Source: DASQWP01 sp050697555
Lineage (GTDB): Bacteria > Actinomycetota > Thermoleophilia > Gaiellales > Gaiellaceae
Direction: 5' to 3'
Assembly (NCBI GenBank): GCA_050697555.1
Contig: JBOHAD010000119.1
Coordinates: forward strand, 1-5,593
DNA: 5,593 nt
Position numbers and translations under genes: made by a program. The notes beneath the pieces were generated by a model. That model made no database searches and was not told the origin of the DNA. It worked only from the letters and a program-made list of their open reading frames with translations. Shown piece by piece: positions 1 through 5,384 of the stretch (its first letter is position 1; every line of letters starts with the position of its first letter).

Positions 1-849
1 TCCCACGACTGGGAGGCCCTCACCGTGCACGCGCTCTACGACGGGGACGAGATCTCGCCCTGGGAGACGGTGATGACGATCGAGGGCGACTTCACGCTCT
101 TCGCCCACCTGGAGACCGTCTATCTCGGCGTGCTCGCCCGCCGCACCCTCGTCTCCACGAACGTCCGCCGGGTCGTGGAGGCGGCGCACGAGAAGCCGAT
201 CCTGTTCTTCCCCGCTCGCCACGACCACCATCGCGTCCAGACCGGGGACGGCTATGCGGCGCACGTGGCCGGGGCGATCGGCGTCTCCACCGACGCGCAG
301 GCCTCCTGGTGGGGCGGCCGCGGGGTCGGAACGGTTCCCCACGCTCTCATCGCCGCCTACGGAGGCAACACCGTGCTCGCGGCGACGAAGTTCGCCGAGC
401 ACGCCGACCCGGACGTGAACATCGTCGTGCTCGTCGACTTCGAGAACGACTCCGTGAAGACCGCGCTCGAGGTGGCCCGGGCGCTCGGCGACCGCCTTTG
501 GGGCGTCAGGTTGGACACGTCCGAGTCGCTCGTGGACCGCTCCCTCTGGAGCGAGATGGGCGACTTCAACCCGACGGGCGTCAACGAGCGGCTCGTCCAC
601 CGCGTGCGGAACGTGCTCGACGAGAACGGCTTCGAGCGGGTGAAGATCGTGGCGTCGGGCGGTTTCACGGTCGAGAAGATCCGCGCCTTCGAGGAACGTG
701 AGGTTCCCGTGGACGCCTACGGAGTGGGCTCCTCGCTCATCCGGGGCGCCAACGACTTCACCGCCGATGTCGTCCTCACGGACGGACTTCCGTCGGCCAA
801 GGTCGGCCGCAAGTACCGGCCGAACGAGCGGCTCGAGCTGGTCCTTTAG
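1..849 (+). CDS. pncB: Nicotinate phosphoribosyltransferase, C-terminal part (5' end outside window)
   Basis: The enzyme joins nicotinate and PRPP to form nicotinate mononucleotide in the cytoplasmic NAD salvage (Preiss-Handler) route. The reading frame is open from the first base, and the residues before the first GTG (position 25: SHDWEALTV then HALYDGDE) read as ordinary family sequence, so I treat the gene as truncated by the window edge rather than starting at 25. Counting from codon 25, visible family signatures are GTVPH at 102-106 (the His region associated with the phosphorylated histidine of this family), GVRLDTSES at 160-168, IVASGGF at 208-214 and YGVGSSLIRG at 232-241, the last two forming the phosphate-binding side of the type II PRTase barrel. 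The protein ends with the usual KVGRKYRPNERLELV tail and a TAG stop. An ftsH-type gene follows after 32 nt on the same strand. A quinolinate phosphoribosyltransferase is the main alternative, but the C-terminal tail argues for the nicotinate enzyme. Confidence 0.9.
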   Translation, partial: SHDWEALTVHALYDGDEISPWETVMTIEGDFTLFAHLETVYLGVLARRTLVSTNVRRVVEAAHEKPILFFPARHDHHRVQTGDGYAAHVAGAIGVSTDAQASWWGGRGVGTVPHALIAAYGGNTVLAATKFAEHADPDVNIVVLVDFENDSVKTALEVARALGDRLWGVRLDTSESLVDRSLWSEMGDFNPTGVNERLVHRVRNVLDENGFERVKIVASGGFTVEKIRAFEEREVPVDAYGVGSSLIRGANDFTADVVLTDGLPSAKVGRKYRPNERLELVL

Positions 850-881
850 GTCCGCCCGCCGCCCGCCGATGAAGCGTCGGG

Positions 882-2405
882 GTGGACGCGTTCCTCGACT
901 TCCTCGGCAACCTGCCGCAGATGGCGCTTACGTGGCTGCCGCTCGTCTTCCTCGGCCTGATCGTCTACCTGATCTGGCGCACGCTCTCGATCATGCCGCG
1001 GGTGAAGCCGACCGAGGTGGAGCCCTCGTCCAAGTCCTCGGTCAGCTGGGAGGACGTCGCCGGCGTCGACGAGGCGGCCGCCGAGCTCCAGGAGGTCGTC
1101 GACTTCCTCACGAGCCCGCGCCGCTTCTCGAAGCTCGGCGCCCGCGTGCCGAAGGGGATCCTCCTCTACGGGCCCCCGGGGACGGGCAAGACGCTCCTCG
1201 CCAAGGCCGTCGCGCACGCCTCGGGCTCCACGTTCTACTCGCAGAGCGCCTCCGCCTTCGTGGAGATGTTCGCCGGCCTCGGGGCCGCCCGCATCCGCAA
1301 GCTCTTCGCGAAGGCGCGGAAGAACGCTCCCGCGATCGTCTTCATCGACGAGCTGGACGCCGTCGGGACGCGGCGCACGGGCTCGGGCTTCAACCGCGAG
1401 CACGACCAGACCCTGAACCAGCTCCTCGTCGAGCTCGACGGCTTCGGGCAGCGGGAGCAGATCGTCATCATCGCCGCCTCGAACCGGCTGGAGGACCTCG
1501 ATCCGGCGCTCCTGCGCCCCGGCCGCTTCGACCGTCAGATCCTCGTCTCCCCACCCGACCTCGCGGGCCGGGAGGCGATCCTCGGGGTCCACACCCGCGG
1601 GAAGCCGCTTGCGGCCGACGTCGACCTCAACGGGGTCGCCCGCCAGACGGCCGGCCTCACAGGCGCCGACCTCGCCAACATCTGCAACGAGGCTGCAATC
1701 TTCGCGGGGCGCGCGGAGCAGAGCGAGATCACCCAGGCCGACTTCGACGCCGCCCTCGAGCGCGTCGTCGCCGGCCTCCAGCAGCGCCGCGTCGTCACCG
1801 AGAAGGAGAAGCGGATCCTTGCCTACCACGAGGGCGGGCACGCGCTCATGTCGCACCTGGTCGCAAGTCCTCAGCCGGTGCAGAAGGTGACGATCGTCTC
1901 GCGCGGCCGCGCGCTGGGCTACACGCTGAACACGCCGCAGGAGGATCGCTATCTCCACACGAAGGAGGAGCTCCTCGACCTCCTGAAGGTCCTCCTCGCC
2001 GGCCGTGCTGCAGAGCAGATCGTCTTCGGCGCGGTCACCAACGGGGCCGCCAACGACCTCGAGCGGGTCACCGAGCTCGCCCGCTCGATGGTGTTCGAGT
2101 TCGGGATGGGCGAGGAGGTCTCCTCGCGCACGATGCGGGCCGACAACTACGCGCTCTCCGAGCAGACGAAGCAGCTCCGCGACGGGGAGCAGGCACGCCT
2201 CTGCGATCACGCCTTCGACGAGGCGCTCCGCCTCCTCTCCAAGCACCGCCGCTCGCTCGACCTGGTCGCCGCCGCTCTCCTGGACAAGGAGACGCTCCTG
2301 CGCAGCGAGCTGGAGGAGCTCCTCGAGAACGTCCCCTCGGAGTCGAACGCCTCCGAGCGCGTCGGCACGCCGCAGGCCGTCTGGGCGACGACCGGCCCCG
2401 AGTAG
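882..2405 (+). CDS. ftsH: FtsH-family AAA+ membrane zinc protease, short form with one membrane helix
   Basis: A membrane-anchored, ATP-driven hexameric protease that extracts and degrades membrane and some cytosolic proteins. The 507-residue product has a single hydrophobic helix (about 17-33), with acidic residues before it and basic residues after it, fitting N-outside/C-inside topology. The AAA+ module follows: VAGVDEAAAEL (59-69), Walker A GPPGTGKT (97-104), pore region FVEMFAGLG (127-134), Walker B VFIDE (153-157) and the second region of homology with arginine fingers R212 and R215. The peptidase part has the zinc motif HEGGH (316-320) and the third ligand D392 in GAANDLERVTELAR, 76 residues from the first His as in the family. 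Typical bacterial FtsH is 610-650 residues with two helices around a periplasmic domain; here that domain and the first helix are absent. The GTG start has no clear ribosome binding site; ATG at 921 (residue 14) is an alternative, but it would trim the N-terminus close to the helix. HEGGH replaces the usual HEAGH; all zinc and ATP residues remain, so I expect an active enzyme. Confidence 0.93.
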   Translation: MDAFLDFLGNLPQMALTWLPLVFLGLIVYLIWRTLSIMPRVKPTEVEPSSKSSVSWEDVAGVDEAAAELQEVVDFLTSPRRFSKLGARVPKGILLYGPPGTGKTLLAKAVAHASGSTFYSQSASAFVEMFAGLGAARIRKLFAKARKNAPAIVFIDELDAVGTRRTGSGFNREHDQTLNQLLVELDGFGQREQIVIIAASNRLEDLDPALLRPGRFDRQILVSPPDLAGREAILGVHTRGKPLAADVDLNGVARQTAGLTGADLANICNEAAIFAGRAEQSEITQADFDAALERVVAGLQQRRVVTEKEKRILAYHEGGHALMSHLVASPQPVQKVTIVSRGRALGYTLNTPQEDRYLHTKEELLDLLKVLLAGRAAEQIVFGAVTNGAANDLERVTELARSMVFEFGMGEEVSSRTMRADNYALSEQTKQLRDGEQARLCDHAFDEALRLLSKHRRSLDLVAAALLDKETLLRSELEELLENVPSESNASERVGTPQAVWATTGPE

Positions 2406-2420
2406 GCCGTCGCAGCCGCT

Positions 2421-2424
2421 AGGA
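2421..2424 (+). promoter_or_regulatory. Ribosome binding site of the epimerase gene
   Basis: AGGA lies eight nucleotides before the GTG at 2433, in the short gap after the ftsH stop. It supports GTG 2433 as the start. The alignment of the family motif HHVAFAV close to the N-terminus agrees with this start. Confidence 0.55.
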
Positions 2425-2432
2425 TCGGCCGC

Positions 2433-2834
2433 GTGCACGTCCGCGCGGTTCACCACGTCGCCTTCGCGGTCGAGGATCTCGACGAGGCGGTGGAGACGTA
2501 CCGCTCCCTCTTCGGCGCCGAGGTCGAGCTCCGTGATCGCCTGGAGGATCAAGGCGTCGAAGCCGTGTATCTCCGGCTCGGGAGCGGGCGCGTGGAGCTC
2601 GTCTCGGCGCTCGGCGAGGACACCCCCGTGGGCCGCTTCCTCGCCAGGCGAGGGCCGGGCATGCACCACGTCGGCTACGCAGTCGAGGATCTGGGCACCG
2701 CGGTCGGCGAGCTCGAGGCGAAGGGCGTGGATGTCATCGACTCCAAGCCGCGCCGGGGGCTCGGCGGCCACGAGGTCTCGTTCGTCCACCCGGACTCGCT
2801 CCACGGGGTCCTGGCGGAGGTGGTCGGTGCCTGA
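2433..2834 (+). CDS. mce: Methylmalonyl-CoA epimerase (VOC superfamily)
   Basis: The enzyme interconverts (2R)- and (2S)-methylmalonyl-CoA, linking propionyl-CoA carboxylase and B12-dependent methylmalonyl-CoA mutase in propionate, odd-chain fatty acid and branched amino acid catabolism. The 133-residue product has two paired beta-alpha-beta-beta-beta halves of the vicinal oxygen chelate fold, and its length is normal for the family. By comparison with the Propionibacterium shermanii enzyme, metal-site residues are H8 (in HHVAF), E55 (VELVSAL, in place of Gln), H79 (GMHHVGY) and E129 (GVLAEV); E43 in QGVEA matches the second catalytic glutamate. The pattern GLGGHEVSFVHPDSLHGVL at 109-127 is characteristic of this epimerase rather than of glyoxalase I or dioxygenase relatives. 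The gene sits 27 nt after the ftsH-type gene and overlaps the next gene by 8 nt, which suggests translational coupling. The mutase and carboxylase genes are not in this window. Confidence 0.9.
   Translation: MHVRAVHHVAFAVEDLDEAVETYRSLFGAEVELRDRLEDQGVEAVYLRLGSGRVELVSALGEDTPVGRFLARRGPGMHHVGYAVEDLGTAVGELEAKGVDVIDSKPRRGLGGHEVSFVHPDSLHGVLAEVVGA
2816..2822 (+). promoter_or_regulatory. Strong Shine-Dalgarno of the 79-residue protein, inside the epimerase gene
   Basis: GGAGGTG matches the usual anti-Shine-Dalgarno sequence over seven bases and is followed four bases later by GTG at 2827. It is the best ribosome binding site in the window. It decides the start of the small gene, whose frame is open far upstream by chance of GC-rich shadowing. 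Confidence 0.7.
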
Positions 2835-3066
2835 GGCCAAGGAGAACGACCGCGTCCGCGTGCAGATCGCGTTCGAGGGCGGACAGATCGTGGCGGCGCT
2901 CGTCGCGCCCACCGCGGCGGAAGGCCTCGCGGCCGCGCTCGGCAAGGAGGAGGCGGTCTTCGACCTCGAGACGGAGGACGGGACCTACCTGCTCGCGCTC
3001 GGCAAGGTCGTCTACGTCAAGCGGTCGTCGCGCGAGACGCACATCGGCTTCGGCATGAGCGCGTAG
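2827..3066 (+). CDS. Small conserved-looking protein of unknown function (79 aa)
   Basis: I do not recognise a named family. The product is 79 residues, starts MPEAKENDRVRVQIAF and contains no signal peptide, membrane helix or cysteine. Predicted by eye, it has a beta hairpin (VRVQIAFEGGQIVAALV, about 10-26), a short helix (TAAEGLAAALG, 29-39), two or three further strands (AVFDLETED, TYLLALGKVVYVKR) and a last strand THIGFG near the C-terminus. This beta-alpha-beta layout and the basic YVKR turn loosely recall the small actinobacterial DUF3107 proteins or a small beta-barrel fold, but I cannot establish homology. The start overlaps the epimerase stop by 8 nt and has a near-perfect Shine-Dalgarno sequence, so it is very likely translated and coupled to mce. 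A sigma-factor gene follows 17 nt later. Codon use (GTC, CTC, GAG, GCG) matches the neighbours, supporting a real gene rather than a shadow frame. Confidence 0.75.
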   Translation: MPEAKENDRVRVQIAFEGGQIVAALVAPTAAEGLAAALGKEEAVFDLETEDGTYLLALGKVVYVKRSSRETHIGFGMSA

Positions 3067-3083
3067 GGCGCCTTCGCCTTCGC

Positions 3084-3650
3084 GTGCCCGAGGACGACGG
3101 CAAGCGGGCTGCAACGGCCGACCTGAGGCGGCTCGTGGAGCGTGCGCGGAGGGGAGACCGCGCCGCGCTGGAGGAGCTCTACCTCGTTCATTTCGACCGC
3201 ATCTACAGCTACCTGCGCCTCTCCGTCGGCAACCGCCACGACGCGGAAGACCTGACGAATCAGACGTTCGTCAAGATGATCGAGTCGATCGAGCGCTTCG
3301 AGTGGCGGACGGTCCCCATCTCGGCGTGGCTCTTCCGCATCGCGCACAACCTCGCCATGGACCACTTCCGCGCGGGCAGGCGGTGGCAGCCGGAGGAGGA
3401 ACCGCCCGAGCCCCGAGGATCGGCCGAGCGCTCCGCCGAGGAGGCCGCGCTCCACTCGATCGGGCGCAGGAGCATGCTGGAGATGATCGAGGAGCTCTCA
3501 CGCGACCAGCAGCAGGTGCTGACGCTCAAGTTCGTGTTCGGCTTTGCCAACGCGGAGGCGGCGACGATCCTCGGCAAGAGCGAGGGAGCGGTGAAGTCGC
3601 TTCAGCACCGGGCGCTCGCCTCGCTCCACCGGCAGCTCGCGCCCTCCTGA
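3084..3650 (+). CDS. Sigma-70 family RNA polymerase sigma factor, ECF type
   Basis: A DNA-binding subunit that directs RNA polymerase to a specific promoter set. The 188-residue product has only the two domains of ECF sigma factors. Sigma2 covers about 25-100: the core-binding segment DAEDLTNQTFVKM at 53-65 and the -10 recognition helix with PISAWLFRIAHNLAMDHFRAGRR at 78-100. An acidic, proline-rich linker (about 101-120) follows, then sigma4 (about 132-183) with LSRDQQQVLTLKFVFGF and the helix-turn-helix NAEAATILGKSEGAVKSLQHRAL for the -35 element. There is no extra C-terminal domain and no zinc-binding or membrane anti-sigma gene beside it, so control is probably not by the common ECF/anti-sigma pairing, or the partner lies elsewhere. 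The GTG start has no evident ribosome binding site and follows the previous stop by 17 nt. The TGA stop directly abuts an ATG (3651), the first of two ychF-like starts. The regulon cannot be inferred from this window. Confidence 0.9.
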   Translation: MPEDDGKRAATADLRRLVERARRGDRAALEELYLVHFDRIYSYLRLSVGNRHDAEDLTNQTFVKMIESIERFEWRTVPISAWLFRIAHNLAMDHFRAGRRWQPEEEPPEPRGSAERSAEEAALHSIGRRSMLEMIEELSRDQQQVLTLKFVFGFANAEAATILGKSEGAVKSLQHRALASLHRQLAPS

Positions 3651-3706
3651 ATGCCGCTCGAGGTCGGCATCGTCGGCCTCCCCAACGCGGGGAAGACGAC
3701 TCTCTT
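3651..3706 (+). repeat. Direct repeat, copy 1 of the duplicated 5' end of the ychF-like gene
   Basis: This 56-nt unit recurs at 3764-3819, offset by 113 nt, with 50 of 56 bases the same. Mismatches are at 3654, 3659, 3662, 3668, 3671 and 3680. From 3681 to 3706 the copies are identical for 26 nt. Both copies begin exactly at an ATG. Confidence 0.9.
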
Positions 3707-3709
3707 GAG

Positions 3710-3736
3710 CACGGGGGAACCAATGGTTCCCCCGTG
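3710..3736. repeat. Perfect 27-nt palindrome in the insert between the two gene starts
   Basis: Two 13-nt arms, CACGGGGGAACCA and its exact reverse complement, flank a single central A at 3723. In RNA this would fold as a 12-bp stem with a 3-nt AAT loop, very stable because of the GGGGG/CCCCC core. No T-run follows (the next bases are GACTCCCTCGTTC), so it is not a classical intrinsic terminator. It could be a U-tract-less terminator, a transcript-processing or attenuation hairpin, a dimeric protein-binding site, or a dispersed REP-like repeat. It lies 27 nt before the ATG of the complete gene. Confidence 0.85.
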
Positions 3737-3763
3737 GACTCCCTCGTTCATCGTCGGGCCGCC

Positions 3764-3819
3764 ATGGCGCTGGAAGTCGGGATAGTCGGCCTTCCCAACG
3801 CGGGGAAGACGACTCTCTT
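3764..3819 (+). repeat. Direct repeat, copy 2, the start of the intact ychF-like gene
   Basis: This is the second unit of the 56-nt repeat. Relative to copy 1, codons 3, 4, 6, 7 and 10 carry CTG, GAA, GGG, ATA and CTT, which are less favoured choices in this GC-rich window. The rest of the gene downstream returns to the usual codon style. Confidence 0.9.
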
Positions 3820-4693
3820 CAACGCGCTCACGCGCGCCGGGGCAACGGTGTCGGGCAAGGAGCACGTCGGCATGGCGCCGATCCCGGACGAGCGGCTGGC
3901 GCAGGTCGCGGCCGTCGCCGGCGCGCGCAAGGTGACCCCCGCTGCAATCCGGGTCGTGGACGTCCCAGGCACCGGCGCCCAGCTTCTCGGCAACCTGCGC
4001 CGGGTCGATGCGCTCCTCGCCGTCGCCGACGCCTGGTCGGGGACGCGCGAGGCCGGGGACGATCTCGCGACGCTCGAGCTCGAGCTGCTCCTCGCCGACC
4101 GGGAGCACGTCGGGCGGCGGCTCGAGCGCGTGCGCAAGGAGGCGAAGTCCGGAGACCCGAGACTGAGGGAGGAGGCGGGCGAGCTCGAGCGGCTCCTGGC
4201 CCACCTCGACGCCGAGCGTCCGCTCTCGGACTACGAGGGCGAGCTGCGTCCGGAGCTCGAGCCGCTGACGACGAAGCCCGTGCTCGAGATCGTGAACGGC
4301 CCCGCGGGCATCGACGCGAAGCTCGAAGCTGAGCTCGCCGAGCTGCCAGAGGAGGAGGCGGTAGCCTTCCGCGAGGGGCCTTCGGCGCTCGGCGAGGTGG
4401 TGCGCCGCCTCTTCGAGGTGCTCGATCTCGTCAGCTTCTTCACGGCGGCGGAGAACGAGGCGCGCGCCTGGACGCTTCGCCGGGGGCAGACGGCGCTCGA
4501 GGCGGCGGCGAGCGTCCACTCGGACATGGCGCGGGGCTTCATCCGTTGCGAGGTCATCCGCTGGGACGACCTCGTCGCCTGCGGCTCACACGTCGAGGCC
4601 GCCCGCAGGGGGCTCATGCGGCTCGAGGGAAAGGGCTACCCGGTCGCGGACGGTGACGTCCTCCACGTGCGCTTCAGCCCGCCGCGCTCGTAG
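3764..4693 (+). CDS. Divergent YchF-like P-loop protein with DUF933 (TGS-like) C-terminus
   Basis: YchF/OLA1 proteins are ribosome-associated ATPases/GTPases of the Obg family. This 309-residue product keeps the N-terminal G1 loop GLPNAGKT (9-16), followed by LFNALTRAG, a G3-like DVPG (66-69), a charged helical stretch (about 100-150) as in the YchF coiled-coil insertion, and the YchF-specific C-terminal domain (about 223-305: SFFTAAENEARAWTLRRGQTALEAA, HSDMARGFIRCEVI, GKGYPVADGDVLHVRF). It is about 50 residues shorter than E. coli YchF (363). The segment after the P-loop that holds NFPFCTIEPN is replaced by a short VSGKEHVG, the glycine-rich segment after G3 is missing, and the nucleotide-specificity motif NVNE is NGPA (178-181), lacking the final Glu. 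It may bind nucleotide differently or not hydrolyse it, and is probably a paralogue of a canonical YchF elsewhere in the genome. The start chosen is ATG 3764, where the homology begins; the frame is open upstream only as a shadow of the sigma gene. No clear ribosome binding site is seen. Its 3' end overlaps the convergent membrane-protein gene by 20 nt. Confidence 0.85.
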   Translation: MALEVGIVGLPNAGKTTLFNALTRAGATVSGKEHVGMAPIPDERLAQVAAVAGARKVTPAAIRVVDVPGTGAQLLGNLRRVDALLAVADAWSGTREAGDDLATLELELLLADREHVGRRLERVRKEAKSGDPRLREEAGELERLLAHLDAERPLSDYEGELRPELEPLTTKPVLEIVNGPAGIDAKLEAELAELPEEEAVAFREGPSALGEVVRRLFEVLDLVSFFTAAENEARAWTLRRGQTALEAAASVHSDMARGFIRCEVIRWDDLVACGSHVEAARRGLMRLEGKGYPVADGDVLHVRFSPPRS

Positions 4694-5336
4694 GGGGAGT
4701 ACGCCAGTCCTCGACGCGCGCCGTCCGCAGGATGAGCACCACGCTCACCGCGAGGACCCAGGCGAGCCAGACGAAGATCGGGATGAAGAAGACCGCGAAG
4801 AGGAGAAGGGGAGCCACCACGAAGCCGGCGAGGCTGAGCCAGCGGGGCAGGACGAGAGTTCGCAGGGCGACGATCGAGGTGGCGAGGACGAGCATCCCGG
4901 CCAGGATGATCGAGCACACGAGCATGGCATACCCGGCGTTCCCGACGACGTTCACGGCGCTCGGGTTCACCTCCCGGAAGTTCTCCTCGCCCGCCGACCC
5001 CGCCGGCGCGACGAAGAGCGAGGCGGCGGCGAGGAAGAGCGACACGCTCCCGACTCCGGCTCCGAAGGCGAGGGCGGTCCAGCGAGCTCCCCCTCCCTCG
5101 GCGCGAACGAGGACGTTGCGAAGGCCGGCGAGGAACCAGAGAAGGAGGAGTCCCGCCGCGACGAGGATGAAGAAGAGGAGAAACTCCTTGGCGCGGTTTC
5201 CCGAGTCGGCGTAGTAGGCGACGTGCTCCTCAGGAGAGTCGCCGGCGCCCTCGCCGCCGGCGAAGATGCCGACGAGGAAGAGGACGACGTAGGCGATCCC
5301 CGAAAGCGGCCCCCAGCGCTGCCAGCGATCTTGCAC
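4674..5336 (-). CDS. Six-helix integral membrane protein of unknown function
   Basis: I do not recognise a named family. The 220-residue product has six clear hydrophobic segments at about 11-27, 51-72, 86-110, 131-155, 165-185 and 186-204, with short connecting loops, and ends in a short tail RTARVEDWRTPPTSAAG. The first loop holds GDSPEEHVAYYADSGNRAKEF (about 32-52); a SPEE...YY...NR pattern of this sort recurs in uncharacterised actinobacterial membrane proteins, as far as I can recall. No catalytic motif, transporter signature or metal site is evident. The start is GTG at 5336, the first start codon after the in-frame stop of the upstream gene, 48 nt away. AGGAG-like bases lie about 40 nt upstream, too far to serve it, so the start has no good ribosome binding site. 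It probably shares a transcript with the upstream HD-domain gene. Its stop lies inside the convergent ychF-like gene. Confidence 0.75.
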   Translation of the reverse strand: MQDRWQRWGPLSGIAYVVLFLVGIFAGGEGAGDSPEEHVAYYADSGNRAKEFLLFFILVAAGLLLLWFLAGLRNVLVRAEGGGARWTALAFGAGVGSVSLFLAAASLFVAPAGSAGEENFREVNPSAVNVVGNAGYAMLVCSIILAGMLVLATSIVALRTLVLPRWLSLAGFVVAPLLLFAVFFIPIFVWLAWVLAVSVVLILRTARVEDWRTPPTSAAG

Positions 5337-5384
5337 GCGCGCATGGTCGCGCTTCGGCCGGACGGAGCCTGCTTCTCCTCGAGC

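Larger units (their letters stand above)
3651..3785 (+). pseudogene. Broken first copy of the ychF-like gene start (44 codons)
   Basis: This ORF begins with the ATG that touches the sigma-factor stop codon and encodes MPLEVGIVGLPNAGKTTL, the same P-loop start as the complete gene 113 nt downstream apart from Pro for Ala at residue 2. After residue 18 the homology ends abruptly. The frame then runs through the palindromic insert, reads low-complexity Pro/Trp-rich sequence resembling no protein I know, and stops at a TAG that lies inside the second copy, 22 nt past that copy's ATG. Its codons (CTC, GAG, GGC, ATC, CTC) are the favoured GC-rich choices of the neighbouring genes. I interpret it as the remnant of the original operonic gene start. 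Two alternatives are a short leader ORF whose translation feeds the overlapping downstream start, and an assembly error joining two strain variants. Confidence 0.6.

Noticed and set aside
25..27. GTG as the true start of the nicotinate phosphoribosyltransferase
   Set aside because: The frame is open to the window edge, upstream codons look like family sequence, and the remaining protein would lack the N-terminal domain.
698..2422. 574-codon plus-strand frame overlapping the nicotinate phosphoribosyltransferase and ftsH genes
   Set aside because: The product is almost entirely Arg, Pro, Ala and Gly, typical of an off-frame reading of high-GC genes, and it conflicts with FtsH motifs in the correct frame.
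846..2945. 699-codon open frame on the minus strand across ftsH and mce
   Set aside because: It is the antisense shadow of two well-supported genes in GC-rich sequence; its translation is Arg/Glu/Leu/Asp-rich low-complexity sequence with no recognisable domain.
3705..3733. Sigma-70 promoter beginning with TTGAGC in front of the intact ychF-like gene
   Set aside because: No -10-like hexamer occurs at 16-18 nt; that position falls in the C-run of the palindrome.
3710..3736. Classical rho-independent terminator
   Set aside because: The stem is strong, but no T-tract follows on either strand: T content is low in the bases after 3736 and, on the other strand, in those before 3710.
3302..3763. 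Upstream extension of the ychF-like frame by about 150 codons
   Set aside because: The frame is open only because it shadows the sigma factor gene; family homology starts precisely at ATG 3764.
5337..5384. GCGCG/CGCGC mini-hairpin between the two minus-strand genes as a terminator
   Set aside because: The arms are only five bases, such pairs are common in GC-rich DNA, and no T-run is present.
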